From Chitinophaga sp. S165 (lineage in GTDB: Bacteria; Bacteroidota; Bacteroidia; Chitinophagales; Chitinophagaceae), in the NCBI RefSeq assembly GCF_003182155.1, contig NZ_QGTG01000007.1:1-64000 (forward strand): DNA of 64,000 bases, written 5' to 3'. The notes under the pieces were generated by a model. The model saw only the letters and a list, made by a program, of their open reading frames with translations. It did not search any database and was not told the origin of the DNA. Position 1 is the first letter of the stretch, and each line of letters starts with the position of its first letter. Shown piece by piece: positions 1 through 8,388 of the stretch. The position numbers and the translations under genes were made by a program.

Positions 1-1083
1 CGTAACAAATACCTTCTTCCATCTGCGGACGAGACTTCATCGAAAATTATTATCGGAACTTTACCAACATTGCCAGTTGCAAAATCTATGATGGGGCCAG
101 GCTTACTGGCTCAACTGGTTGTAGAGAAGATCTGCGATCATCTCCCCGTGCATCGCCAGCAACAACGTCTGGAAAGAGACGGCATAAAGCTACCATACTC
201 AACACTGAATGATGGCTTTGCTAAGACGGCTGCGTTAATTACTCCTATTTACAGAGCTCTGGTAACAGAAGTACTTAACGCTGACTATCTGCAAGCTGAT
301 GAGACATCGGTACCAGTGCTCGACAAGGATAAGAAAGGGAGCACTCATCGGGGGTATTACTGGCTCTATCAGGATAATGTTAACAAGCTGGTTGTCTTTG
401 ATTATCAACCCGGGCGTGGCCGGGAAGGGCCCTCAGAAATGCTGAAAGATTTTTATGGTACGCTGCAAACAGACGCTTACTCGGCGTATAATAGTATCGT
501 TGATACTAATAACATATCTTTAATCCACTGTCTTGCACATGCAAGAAGATACTTCGCTGACGCTATTTACAGCGACCGTGAAAGAGCAGAATACGTGCTG
601 GGACAATTACAGCTCGTCTATCAGATTGAACGCGATAGCCGGGCGTTAAATCACGATAATGAAAAACGAGCCGCTTTAAGACAGAAGCATTCCTTACCTA
701 TACTCCAGAAACTAGGAATCTGGATGGAAGACCAATACAAACAGGTACTTCCACAAAGCCCTATAGGAAAATCCCTTGCCTATAGTATAAAACGCTGGGA
801 TAAGCTCTGTGCCTTCGTTTACGATGGAAAGCTACATCCAGACAACAATGCGGCAGAGAGGTCAATCAGGGCTACTGTGATCGGAAGGAAGAATTACCTC
901 TTTGCCGGAAGCCATGAGTCAGCAAAGCGAATCGCGATGCTTTACAGCCTGATCGCGACCTGTAAGCTGCACAACATTAATCCCAGCCTCTGGCTGAAAC
1001 ATGTTTTAACAGTCATCAACGACCATCCCATTAACAGAATCAAAGAACTTCTTCCGCATATCTGGATCACAAAGCAAAAGTAA
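1..1083 (+). pseudogene. IS66 transposase (TnpC), C-terminal part, cut by window edge and separated from its N-terminus
   Basis: This frame is open from the first base, so the TTG at 70 is not a real start. It encodes the DDE transposase core and C-terminus of an IS66 TnpC: the stretch GLLAQLVVEKICDHLPVHRQ, the catalytic Asp in QADETSVPVLDKD, the second Asp in LQTDAYSAYNS, the CLAHARRYFADA motif, and the Glu in PDNNAAERSIR, followed by the usual GRKNYLFAGSHES and the end WITKQK. All three acidic residues are present. The matching N-terminal part lies next to it on the opposite strand (1067-1510), so the gene is broken by an inversion and cannot make a full protein from this copy. IS66 assignment is secure; whether the upstream sequence outside the window supplies another N-terminus cannot be seen. 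Confidence 0.88.
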
Positions 1084-1510
1084 CAATCTCAAAGATCATC
1101 ACATAGATGCTGTCTACCGGATGCTTACCTGTTTCCAGCTGTCCGATCTTTTTACTTCCCTCGGGAACGTGTTCCGGTTCAAAGACTATTTCTTCTCTGC
1201 GCAAATGCTCGTGAAGTTTATTACGTCCCGGATGGATGGCAGGGGCAGTGACAATATTGGTTCGTATATATTCGATCTTACGGAATTTAGTAATGCCGCT
1301 GGTAACTTGATCTGTTGCTATATCTAGTAACAGCTGATCTGGGTTATTTACGTTTGTAACAAACTTTTCTTGCCGACTACCGAAAATCATCTTCTTCAAC
1401 TGCAGGAGCTCGTGTTGCAGCTGCTGCAATTTAAAATTGAGCAGTTCATTCTCTTTATGAGCAACTTCATATAGCGCTTTATAGTCGTTATTTGTCACGT
1501 GGGTATTCAT
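1067..1510 (-). pseudogene. IS66 transposase (TnpC), N-terminal fragment in inverted orientation
   Basis: The first 127 residues or so match the N-terminus of IS66 TnpC: a leucine-rich coiled coil (residues 15-45), the hallmark KKMIFGSRQEKF, then RRIEYIRT-like and EHVPEGSKKIGQLET segments. Homology stops at about plus-strand position 1129, just after LET. In the related copies at 8.9 kb and 14.9 kb this point continues EQLECIPAELY, whereas here an unrelated tail of about 20 residues runs into the end of the opposite-strand C-terminal fragment. It starts with ATG at 1510, 52 bases after the tnpB stop. Order tnpA-tnpB-tnpC on this strand is the normal IS66 layout, so the C-terminal half is the part that flipped or was replaced. 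Confidence 0.85.
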
Positions 1511-1562
1511 TGCAGTGCAATAATAACAAACTAACTAACTGCGCTCAGATGTTAGCAGGATG

Positions 1563-1926
1563 TTAATGAGCCACACTTTCTTTGCGGTAACGTCTCCTAT
1601 AGTGTATTTTACTCAAACTAATACCCTGGAGAATCAATACTAGCTGACTGTAACTGATTACAACATGTTTTTGATCGTGTAGAAACACCGGCAATTCGAA
1701 GGTGCCTTCCTCAAGTCTCTTATGGAAAATGGCGAACCCCGTCTCCCTGCCATACCAATACTTTGATTTGTGTTCGCCTATTATTGAGAAAAATAAATAC
1801 ATCCCTGGATAAGGGTTCGGTATTCATCTGTTCTCTGACTATAGCAGCCAGCGTATAGAAGCTTTTATTGATATTAACGGGCGCCCGATACAAAAAGTAT
1901 CTGCAGTCAGGATTAAGAGCTATCAT
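1563..1926 (-). pseudogene. IS66 accessory protein TnpB, frameshifted
   Basis: TnpB (IS66 Orf2) is an accessory protein of about 115 residues required for transposition of many IS66 elements. Its N-terminal part (1926 to about 1740) gives CRYFLYRAPVNINKSFYTLA and FIFLNNRRTQIKVLVWQGDG; the C-terminal part continues in another frame (GFAIFHKRLEEGTFELPVF, then LILQGISLSKIHYRRRY). A single frameshift near 1740 explains both. The start overlaps the tnpA stop as ATGA, typical of translational coupling in IS66. Because of the frameshift this copy should not make a full TnpB unless recoded. Confidence 0.85.
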
Positions 1927-2273
1927 CCTTTCTCAATATCTAATAACTCCTTTAAAAACATCGCGGTCACCGGATGATGGATCACCAAACGACTACTATC
2001 AGGTAAAATATACTCAACAAAGGGGGTAGAACCGTTCAATGCTTGATCCGGAATAACGGATATAAACGGCGGTATTTTTTTAGCCGGATAGCGCTTACGC
2101 CCCATGTCAAATTGTTTAATCCATGTTTTAAGGCCAGACAATGAGATGCCCTTCTCCATGCAGAACGACTTCATTGTTACTTTGCTTTGTTGCCATTCTA
2201 TCAGCAACCTATTTTTCTCCGTAACGGATCTAATATGTTGTGAAGTTGATGTTTGATTTATCGACATGATCAC
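1923..2273 (-). CDS. IS66 accessory protein TnpA-like, intact
   Basis: A 116-residue protein in the tnpA position of an IS66 element. The first 60 residues form a helix-turn-helix-like part (EKNRLLIEWQQSKVTMKSFC, then EKGISLSGLKTWIKQF) and the C-terminal part ends with a short beta-rich segment typical of the family (FVEYILPDSSRLVIHH). TnpA of IS66 is a small DNA-binding-type accessory protein of transposition. The open frame is intact, but the downstream tnpB and tnpC are broken, so it has no evident partner here. The terminal inverted repeat of this IS was not securely found upstream. Confidence 0.8.
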   Translation of the reverse strand: MIMSINQTSTSQHIRSVTEKNRLLIEWQQSKVTMKSFCMEKGISLSGLKTWIKQFDMGRKRYPAKKIPPFISVIPDQALNGSTPFVEYILPDSSRLVIHHPVTAMFLKELLDIEKG

Positions 2274-2559
2274 ATGCTTTTCATTTCATACGAAACTATT
2301 CCATGTCATCATGAATAACAAGATGCATTTGCTCGGAGGGATACCTAAAAATAGAGGTTTACATTGCCGAGGTAGAGAACGGATCGGATAGCTTTTGGAA
2401 ACTATCTCCTATCCGAATATCTGCTTAGTTTACGATAAAGAACGAAGAATAGGCTATAATAATGACTATATAAAAATCTTACTACTTGTGTTCCAGGCCT
2501 AAAGGTTGAATAGTCTCAAAGGAGTATTATATCAATGTGTCTATATCTTTTACCCTATT

Positions 2560-2614
2560 TTTCTCTTTCATTAAATAGTGTATGAACAACATGTACTATT
2601 TAATGAAAGAGAAA
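2560..2614. terminator. Long hairpin downstream of small exported protein 1
   Basis: A 20-bp perfect stem (2560-2579 with 2595-2614) is extended by five inner pairs including two G-T pairs, leaving a five-base loop. It lies 12 bases beyond the stop of the gene at 2627. The A-rich/T-rich stem ends would let it act as a terminator in either direction; an RNA-stabilising or recombination role is not excluded. Confidence 0.7.
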
Positions 2615-2626
2615 TTTGATATGAGG

Positions 2627-2974
2627 TTAATTTATATTAGCTGTAAATGTATCAGGTACTTCAATACATGAAGTGAAAATATCTGGAACTGGTGTTGTAA
2701 GGGAGCCTGAAGTTGCGATTGCAGATAATCCGTTAGTAAATGTTGTAGTTAACGGACCGTTAGGCGAACGGGCAAAAAATGGGATCGTTGACGTGCAAAG
2801 CCTAGTTGTCGTCAATGTATAAACCCTGCCGTCCACGGTAACAGAATAAGTGGTCAAGGGTATGTTTTTGTACATGTAGACAGGTGATCCACCAAATCTG
2901 GCCTTGAACGCCAATGCTCCACCAACAATTGTTAATATTCCGATTGCAGTTAAAATTACTTTTGCCTTTTTCAT
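2627..2974 (-). CDS. Small exported protein, DUF6520-like (copy 1)
   Basis: A 115-residue protein with a lysine-started hydrophobic N-terminus (MKKAKVILTAIGIL, then GGALAFKAR), which looks like a signal peptide or single membrane anchor of the kind seen in the DUF6520 family of Bacteroidota. The mature part is rich in Thr/Ser and has two cysteines, in RLCTST and FTSCIEV, separated by about 40 residues, which could form a disulfide after export. Function is unknown. Close paralogues lie at 3678-4028 and 18727-19068, and a more distant one at 24806-25285. The start is supported by the conserved upstream motif CTAAAAAGCA nine bases before ATG. The family assignment is from memory of the N-terminal pattern and is moderate in confidence. 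Confidence 0.75.
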   Translation of the reverse strand: MKKAKVILTAIGILTIVGGALAFKARFGGSPVYMYKNIPLTTYSVTVDGRVYTLTTTRLCTSTIPFFARSPNGPLTTTFTNGLSAIATSGSLTTPVPDIFTSCIEVPDTFTANIN

Positions 2975-2983
2975 AAAATAATG

Positions 2984-2993
2984 TGCTTTTTAG
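2984..2993 (-). promoter_or_regulatory. Conserved pre-start motif CTAAAAAGCA, gene 1
   Basis: The same ten bases stand 9-11 bases before the ATG of three paralogous small genes (here, 4038-4047 on the minus strand and 18706-18715 on the plus strand), inside a longer similar stretch that begins about 15 bases further upstream with a TTAKCTTTT-like block. The position fits an A-rich ribosome-binding region of Bacteroidota; conservation beyond that suggests shared control. Confidence 0.5.
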
Positions 2994-3602
2994 ATATGAA
3001 AAGATAACCTTAATAAATAAGGTGTTCTTAATGAATTAGTTCTTATCGTTATGTTGTCGACAAATGACTTTAACACAACCTTCTTTTAAAAGCGGATAGA
3101 AGTACTTGTCGTGCATATTTCGGATGGAATGATTAGGCGATTAACTACTTAAGTATGTTCAACTTATTAAACTTAAATTTTGTCGAAGCTTAACTACTTA
3201 AAAGATTGTTTAAATAGATCCACGATTCTTTACTAATCAATGGTTGGAAGACTATAGCCAGCATCATCGAAACTCGCCTTTAAATGAGATATCTCCATTT
3301 GAATTTCTTAAACGAGCGTAGCTCTGTGTATACTAACTTACTATCCTAAAAATGGATGTTTATATTTCCGAGAACAGGAACACGGATAATAGTTTAGGAA
3401 GATCACTTCCTATCCGGAAGTCGTAGCAGAAATGGTTTATAGAACGAAAAACAGAAGTCGAGGTACAGATTATGGGACCTACTTGTTTCATAATAGAGAA
3501 CGAGAAATAGACTATATAGAAGACTTACTATTAGCGCCAGACCCAAGCGTCGAACTGTTTTAAAGGAGTATTAAACTAATGATCTAAATCTCTTGCCTTA
3601 TT

Positions 3603-3658
3603 TTTCTCTTTTATTAAATAGCGCATGAAACGACATGCACTATTTAATAAAAGAGAAA
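3603..3658. terminator. Long hairpin downstream of small exported protein 2
   Basis: A 19-bp perfect stem (3603-3621 with 3640-3658) followed, after one mismatch, by five more pairs and a six-base loop. It is the counterpart of the hairpin at 2560-2614, and the stem sequence is largely the same in both. It starts 20 bases beyond the stop of the gene at 3678. Confidence 0.7.
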
Positions 3659-3677
3659 TTGGATACAAGCTAATTGA

Positions 3678-4028
3678 TTAGTTTACATTAATTGTAAATG
3701 TATCAGGCACTTCAAGGCATGAAGTGAAAATGTCTGGAACTGGGGTTGTAAGTGCTCCTGAAGTCGCAACAGCAGGTAATCCATTAGTGAATGTTGTTGT
3801 TAGGGGACCGTTAGGCGCAGGGGCGAACCATGTACCAATAGTTGATGTGCAAAGTCTAGTGGTCGTTAGTGTATAAACTCTGCCTTCAACGGTAACTGAA
3901 TACGTAGTCAGAGGTATGTTTTTATAAACATAAACAGGTGATCCAGTAAATCTAGCCTTGAACGCCAAAGCTCCGCCAACAATTGCTAAGATACCGATTG
4001 CTGTTAAAATTACTTTTGCCTTTTTCAT
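3678..4028 (-). CDS. Small exported protein, DUF6520-like (copy 2)
   Basis: A 116-residue paralogue of the protein at 2627-2974. The signal-like N-terminus is nearly identical (MKKAKVILTAIGILAIVGG) and the mature part shares PLTTYSVTVEGRVYTLTTTR, the two cysteines (RLCTST and FTSCLEV) and the end VPDTFTINVN. The main difference is a small change after the first cysteine (GTWFAPAPNG in place of PFFARSPNG). Coding sequence is better kept than the flanks, suggesting selection on the protein after duplication. Function unknown. The conserved CTAAAAAGCA motif lies at 4038-4047. Confidence 0.75.
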   Translation of the reverse strand: MKKAKVILTAIGILAIVGGALAFKARFTGSPVYVYKNIPLTTYSVTVEGRVYTLTTTRLCTSTIGTWFAPAPNGPLTTTFTNGLPAVATSGALTTPVPDIFTSCLEVPDTFTINVN

Positions 4029-4047
4029 GAGATAATGTGCTTTTTAG

Positions 4048-4734
4048 GTATGAAAAGCTAACCTTAATTGAGTGCCTATCCTTTATATATATATATTACA
4101 ATGCTGGCGATAGACGTTAACCCTAATTGTAATATCTCTGATCAGATGACTTAAATAATGTTTTTTTTATAAATTAGATACTAAAACGATTGTATTGCAT
4201 CACTATATATATCATACAGGCAGAATAGGAGCCATGCTACATCTTTTTCTTTCTCAAGAACATAAAGTTTCCTGTTGTGAAATATTGCATTCATATCCTA
4301 ATTAAAGTTACACCTCCTCTTTTTTCTGCTAATTAGTATCTATAACTAATTTATCATAAGGACGGATTTTTTTGAGCACATTGTCCCAGAAGAAATTACT
4401 AGCATTACTACAGCTAGATAAGTAAAGCGAGAGATTCTTGACTCATCTTTAGCATACCAACTGACAGGTATAAAACAGATCAGCAAGTTTCACTTGAGTG
4501 TTAAGTACTAGCCTACCCTAAAACGCATAAATGGATTAAGTGGCGATATATCGCTGAGCCAAACGCACATTGCGTTAGGTCACCACTTGATTTTTCTATT
4601 GTACCATAAGCTGTTAATAATTACACGCTATCTATATGGGGACGAGTATTAAGCTTTCTGGTTCGTAAGCCATCAAGCAACTACATCTTTCTCAGAATTC
4701 GCTGGGCTGTAATTTTACTGGAAAAATATTCAGG
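4048..4734. other. Gene-free AT-rich stretch between small exported protein 2 and IS66 copy 2
   Basis: No open frame here looks like a gene. The stretch is AT-rich, with short TA runs near 4086-4096 and 4204-4210. The left end of the second IS66 copy must lie somewhere before 4735, but I could not identify its inverted repeat. Confidence 0.5.
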
Positions 4735-5072
4735 ATGTCGGTATCCCCGTCACGAGTAGCATCGCCTCGCAAAACTATATCAGAGAAAAAGGCACTTATA
4801 GAACAATGGGAAACGTCCAATCTCAAGATGGACGCTTTTGTGTCAGCCATCAGATCTCACTATCTGCATTTAAATACTGGAGACGACAATTTGGTGTACC
4901 TCCCAAGCAAGAATCAAGATCTAAAGCATTCCTTCCTATAAGAACATCACCCGATAAGCAACATAATATTATAGCACAAAGGGTGTTTGCAGAAGTAATC
5001 CTGCTGAATGGTAACCGGATTTTGTTTCATCAGTCCGTGGAGCCGGGCCTATTGAAGGAAATAATTGCATAA
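4735..5072 (+). pseudogene. IS66 TnpA, frameshifted (IS66 copy 2)
   Basis: The N-terminal half (ISEKKALIEQWETSNLKMDAF) is in one frame and the C-terminal half (CVSHQISLSAFKYWRRQFG through SVEPGLLKEIIA) in another, joined by a one-base deletion in a T run near 4840. Together they give the usual TnpA of about 112 residues. It is followed after two bases by tnpB, as expected for IS66. Confidence 0.82.
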
Positions 5073-5074
5073 AT

Positions 5075-5437
5075 ATGCTGGCCCTTTCTTGTACCAGCCG
5101 TTATTTCCTTTACAGGGAACCGATCAATATTAACAGGAGCTTTTATAGTTTGGCCGCTATTTTAAATGAACAGATGGATCAGAATCCCTTGAATGGTGAT
5201 AAATTTATGTTCTTAAACCGCAGACGTAACCAGGTCAAGTTATTGCAGTGGTAGAATGATGGATTTTGCATTTATCATAAACGTCTTGAAGATGGTACTT
5301 TTGAACTGCCGGTTTTCGGCTTGACCGATACTCATTTGGTGTTACCTTACACTCAGTTACTATTGATATTGCAGGGTATTTGTCTCAATAAGATACATTA
5401 CAGGAAACTCTATCGTAAAAAAATTGCTGTGCATTAA
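5075..5437 (+). pseudogene. IS66 TnpB with one in-frame stop (IS66 copy 2)
   Basis: The frame from ATG 5075 to TAA 5437 encodes a complete TnpB (SRYFLYREPINI, FLNRRRNQVKLLQW, KRLEDGTFELPVF, LILQGICLNKIHYRKLY) interrupted only by a TAG at 5252-5254, where relatives have a Gln- or Asp-rich WQNDGF-type segment. This is the best kept gene of the copy but is inactive unless the stop is suppressed. Confidence 0.82.
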
Positions 5438-5570
5438 CATCGCGCTAACATATAGGCGCTAATAGTTTATTATTATTGCAGCGAAATGCCCCCGGAACAA
5501 CAAAAAATATAGACTATAAAGCCCTTTTTGAACAGGCACAAGGTACTATTGTGAGTATTTCGCATCTAAT

Positions 5571-5735
5571 CCAGCCAACCACCACGTCTCAACCAGCCAA
5601 ACATTTCGCGTGAAACCCAGCCAATTATTACTAAAATAATTGGGAGTGATGTGATTTTCTCATTTCAAATCCAGCCAAAATCTTCGTTTGCAAACCAGCC
5701 AAACATTTCAGAGTAAACCCAGCCAATTTTTTCAT
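5571..5735 (+). repeat. Sub-terminal CCAGCCAA repeats of the IS21 left end
   Basis: Six copies of CCAGCC(A/A) occur between about 5571 and 5727, some followed by AACATTTC. The right end has the reverse complement (GGCTGG near 8557 and 8581) with internal copies of GCGAAATACT. IS21-family elements carry multiple terminal repeats that bind the transposase; these fit that role. They are not a CRISPR array because spacing is irregular and no spacers are defined. Confidence 0.75.
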
Positions 5736-5858
5736 ACAGCATGCCCCCCCAAAGCTTATTGTATTGATAATGAATGCATAGTGGTCTCAAGTAATTATTG
5801 GAAATCACAGGCTATATTTATTAATTCGTTGATTATTAATTTATTATCAACGGATCGT

Positions 5859-7415
5859 ATGCCTAACAAATTCATTAACATGCTAATATTAAGAAGGCTC
5901 ATACAGTTACTGCAGCGAGAGTTCTCAATGCGAAATATTGCAATTGAACTTGAACTTAACAGGGAGACTGTATCTGTGTATGATAAGCGAATTAAGGCCA
6001 CAGGTAAGAGTTATGAAACGCTACTGGGTCTGAATGACGAGGAACTGGGTTTGGAATTACAGCCCAAGCCCTTGTTAACAGCCGATCCCAGACTGAGTGA
6101 CTTTATGGCTCGTAAGGAGTATTTCTTGAATGAATTAGGGAAGCGAGGCGTTACCAGAATGCTACTTTTGAAAGAATATAGGAAAGTGTATCCTGAGTGC
6201 TATGGGTATACCAGGTTTTGTGGTTTACTTGATGAGCAACTAGCTCTCAAGGGTGTCAGCATGCATCACGAACATAAAGCTGGAGAAATCATTCAGATTG
6301 ATTTTGCAGGCGATAAAATGTCGTATGTACAGCCTGATAGTGGGGAAATAATTCAATGTGTCATATTTGTAGCTGTTCTGCCGTTTAGTGGCTATACATA
6401 TGTGATGGCTCTTGCAGATGCAACACTTCCTCAATTAGTGAAGGCATTGAATAACTGCTTACAATATTTCGGCGGAGTATCTCTGTATATTAAATGCGAC
6501 AATATGAAGCAGGCTGTTATAAAGCCTTGCTTGTACGAGCCTGCGCTGAACGAACTGTTGGAACAGTGGTCCGTTTATAACAATACAGCGTTGCTTACAG
6601 CCAGGGTTCGGAAACCCAAGGATAAGCCTCATGTTGAACAAGGTGTACATCTCGCTTACCAGCGAATTTTTGCCCCTCTTCGTAATGAGGTTTTCTTTAG
6701 CTTAAATGAACTAAATGATGCTATCTGGCATGAGTTAGAGCAACATAATCATCAACCTTTTCAAAAGAAGAGATTTACCCGGTTTGAAAGGTTCAACAAC
6801 AGTGAAAAGGAAACTCTTTCACCATTACCATCATTTCCCTTTATAATTCGGCATCGACAACAAAAGAAAGCTGGGTATAATTATCACTTTCAGTTATCAG
6901 AAGACAACCATTATTACAGTGTTCCATACAGATTTGCAGGCGTTAAATTAACGGCGGTATACGACACCTCTACAGTAGAAATCTATAACGGACAGGAAAG
7001 AATAGCTACACACATGAGAAGCCCCGTAGCAGAAGGATATACTACAGTTGCTACTCATATGCCACCTAATCATCAAGCCTATCAAAAACAGAAAGGATGG
7101 GACAGTACATACTTTTTACAAGAAGCAGCGAAAATTGGTACTCATACACATGCGTACATTTTAGCACTACTACAATCACGGCCTCAGGAACAACAAGCTT
7201 ATAACGCATGCAGAGGATTATTAAGATTGGCCGCAGATAAGCATGCAGGACCACAGAGGCTAGAAAACGTCTGTCTACGCGCCTTAAAGGCTGGAATTAT
7301 ATCGTATAAGACTATTAACAACATGTTGGCCAATAACAAGGAACAGGAAGAATCTGAGTTGAAATCAAAACTTCCTTCACACTGTAATCTTCGCGGTCCT
7401 GAAGCCTATAAATAG
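5859..7415 (+). CDS. istA: IS21-family transposase IstA
   Basis: IstA is the DDE-type transposase of IS21. The open frame extends up to 5688, but that upstream part reads through the terminal CCAGCC repeats, so the ATG at 5859 (MPNKFINMLILRRLIQLL) is preferred and gives 518 residues, close to the family norm. A helix-turn-helix follows the start (LLQREFSMRNIAIELELNRE). The catalytic triad is visible as Asp148 in IQIDFAGDK, Asp214 in KCDNMKQAV and Glu260 in KPHVEQGVH (numbered from 5859). The C-terminal part contains the Mu-transposase-like beta-barrel region. The gene is intact and is followed by a small frame and istB. Confidence 0.93.
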   Translation: MPNKFINMLILRRLIQLLQREFSMRNIAIELELNRETVSVYDKRIKATGKSYETLLGLNDEELGLELQPKPLLTADPRLSDFMARKEYFLNELGKRGVTRMLLLKEYRKVYPECYGYTRFCGLLDEQLALKGVSMHHEHKAGEIIQIDFAGDKMSYVQPDSGEIIQCVIFVAVLPFSGYTYVMALADATLPQLVKALNNCLQYFGGVSLYIKCDNMKQAVIKPCLYEPALNELLEQWSVYNNTALLTARVRKPKDKPHVEQGVHLAYQRIFAPLRNEVFFSLNELNDAIWHELEQHNHQPFQKKRFTRFERFNNSEKETLSPLPSFPFIIRHRQQKKAGYNYHFQLSEDNHYYSVPYRFAGVKLTAVYDTSTVEIYNGQERIATHMRSPVAEGYTTVATHMPPNHQAYQKQKGWDSTYFLQEAAKIGTHTHAYILALLQSRPQEQQAYNACRGLLRLAADKHAGPQRLENVCLRALKAGIISYKTINNMLANNKEQEESELKSKLPSHCNLRGPEAYK

Positions 7416-7440
7416 GTTGTTTACTTTAAAAGATAAATAC

Positions 7441-7644
7441 ATGCAACAAAAAAAATCCATTCTAATTCACATTCCACCAGGTAACGGAAGACTGGAAGGT
7501 ACTACACTGGTAGCAGACTCCGAAGACGATCGTGAAGAGCAAAGCCATATGTTAAGACACATTGAGGCAGTAGCCGCTTCTTGTCCATCAAGCATACAGG
7601 AGTTTTTCATTTTATTAAATGAACGAATCAAAAACCATCATTAA
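7441..7644 (+). CDS. Small protein encoded between istA and istB, unknown
   Basis: A 67-residue frame starting at ATG 7441 (MQQKKSILIHIPPGNGRLEG), 25 bases after istA and ending 21 bases before istB. It is Glu/Asp-rich in its centre and ends LNERIKNHH. No domain was recognised. IS21 elements usually have istA and istB adjacent or overlapping, so a separate gene here is unusual. It could be an accessory or passenger gene, or a non-coding frame. An upstream TTG at 7417 would add eight residues but is less likely. Confidence 0.5.
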   Translation: MQQKKSILIHIPPGNGRLEGTTLVADSEDDREEQSHMLRHIEAVAASCPSSIQEFFILLNERIKNHH

Positions 7645-7665
7645 TCACCTTCTAAAATCAAATGT

Positions 7666-8388
7666 ATGAACACGCAGATCACTTACGAAAAGCTTACCTC
7701 ATTGAAACTGTATGGCATGGCCAATCGCTATAGAGCAATACTGGAGACGCCGATTCACCAACACCCCGATATGCATTCCCTTCTTGCATTATTGACAGAA
7801 GCCGAAGAAGAATATCGTGTACAAAACCGCAGCGACAGATATCTAAGGCAATCCCGATTAAGATATGACGCAGTCACAGAGCAAGTCAATTGTTCAATGG
7901 ATCGGGGCTTAAGCAAAGAGAACTTCCTCAAACTATGTGACAATAGCTATATCAAAAAAGGGCAAAACGTACTAATCTCCGGCTCCACAGGATGTGGCAA
8001 ATCTTTTCTTGCATGCTCTCTTGGAAGACTCGCTTGTGATCACGGATATCCTTGCAGCTTTCTACCTGTGAATCGACTAATGGATGAGCTGTCAGCCGCT
8101 CGACTGGATGGCTCCTATCGAAAGGCTTTGAAGAAAATTGAGCGGACACCTCTTATTGTTCTGGACGATTTTGGGTTGAAGACATTTGACCTAAATAGTA
8201 GTCTTGCGTTGATAGAAATATTGGACGACCGCTATAAAAAAGGCGCCGTAATTGTTACTTCTCAGATACCGGTTGACAAATGGTATGAACTATTTGAGGA
8301 GGCAACTCACGCGGATGCGTTTATGGATCGACTTACAGCGAATGCTCATAGAATTGAATTGAAAGGAGGATCCTTGAGAAAGAGTTAA
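7666..8388 (+). CDS. istB: IS21-family helper ATPase IstB
   Basis: IstB is the AAA+ ATPase, related to DnaC/DnaA, that assembles on target DNA and stimulates IstA. The 240-residue protein is of normal length. Residues 1-95 form the N-terminal helical part (EKLTSLKLYGMANRY), followed by Walker A (ISGSTGCGKSFLACSLGR) and Walker B (PLIVLDDFGLK), then the sensor segment (AVIVTSQIPVDKWYELF) and the conserved end DRLTANAHRIELKGGSLR. All motifs look functional. It begins 21 bases after the small intermediate gene, in one transcription unit with istA. Confidence 0.94.
   Translation: MNTQITYEKLTSLKLYGMANRYRAILETPIHQHPDMHSLLALLTEAEEEYRVQNRSDRYLRQSRLRYDAVTEQVNCSMDRGLSKENFLKLCDNSYIKKGQNVLISGSTGCGKSFLACSLGRLACDHGYPCSFLPVNRLMDELSAARLDGSYRKALKKIERTPLIVLDDFGLKTFDLNSSLALIEILDDRYKKGAVIVTSQIPVDKWYELFEEATHADAFMDRLTANAHRIELKGGSLRKS

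Larger units (their letters stand above)
2340..4050 (-). repeat. Diverged tandem duplication of a small-protein unit (period about 1.05 kb)
   Basis: Two units are visible. Each has, in the direction of transcription, a conserved upstream stretch, a 115/116-residue gene, a long hairpin and about 230 bases of related downstream sequence. Corresponding points lie at 2974 and 4028 (gene starts), 2627 and 3678 (gene ends), 2560 and 3603 (hairpins), and about 2341 and 3353 (shared CCTAAAAAT...CCGAG block). The non-coding parts have diverged more than the genes. The gene-free stretches 2275-2626 and 2975-3677 consist mostly of this duplicated flank and hold no other gene that I can support. Confidence 0.75.

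Noticed and set aside
2350..2362. IS66 right end with TTTAC tip near 2362
   Set aside because: The same surrounding block recurs in the second tandem unit at about 3353, so it belongs to the duplicated unit and not to the IS.
5571..5735. CRISPR-like repeat array
   Set aside because: The CCAGCCAA copies are short and irregularly spaced and have counterparts at the other end of the IS21 element, so they are transposase binding repeats.
5688..5858. Upstream extension of IstA from a TTG start
   Set aside because: It reads through the terminal repeats and makes the protein longer than the family; ATG 5859 fits better.
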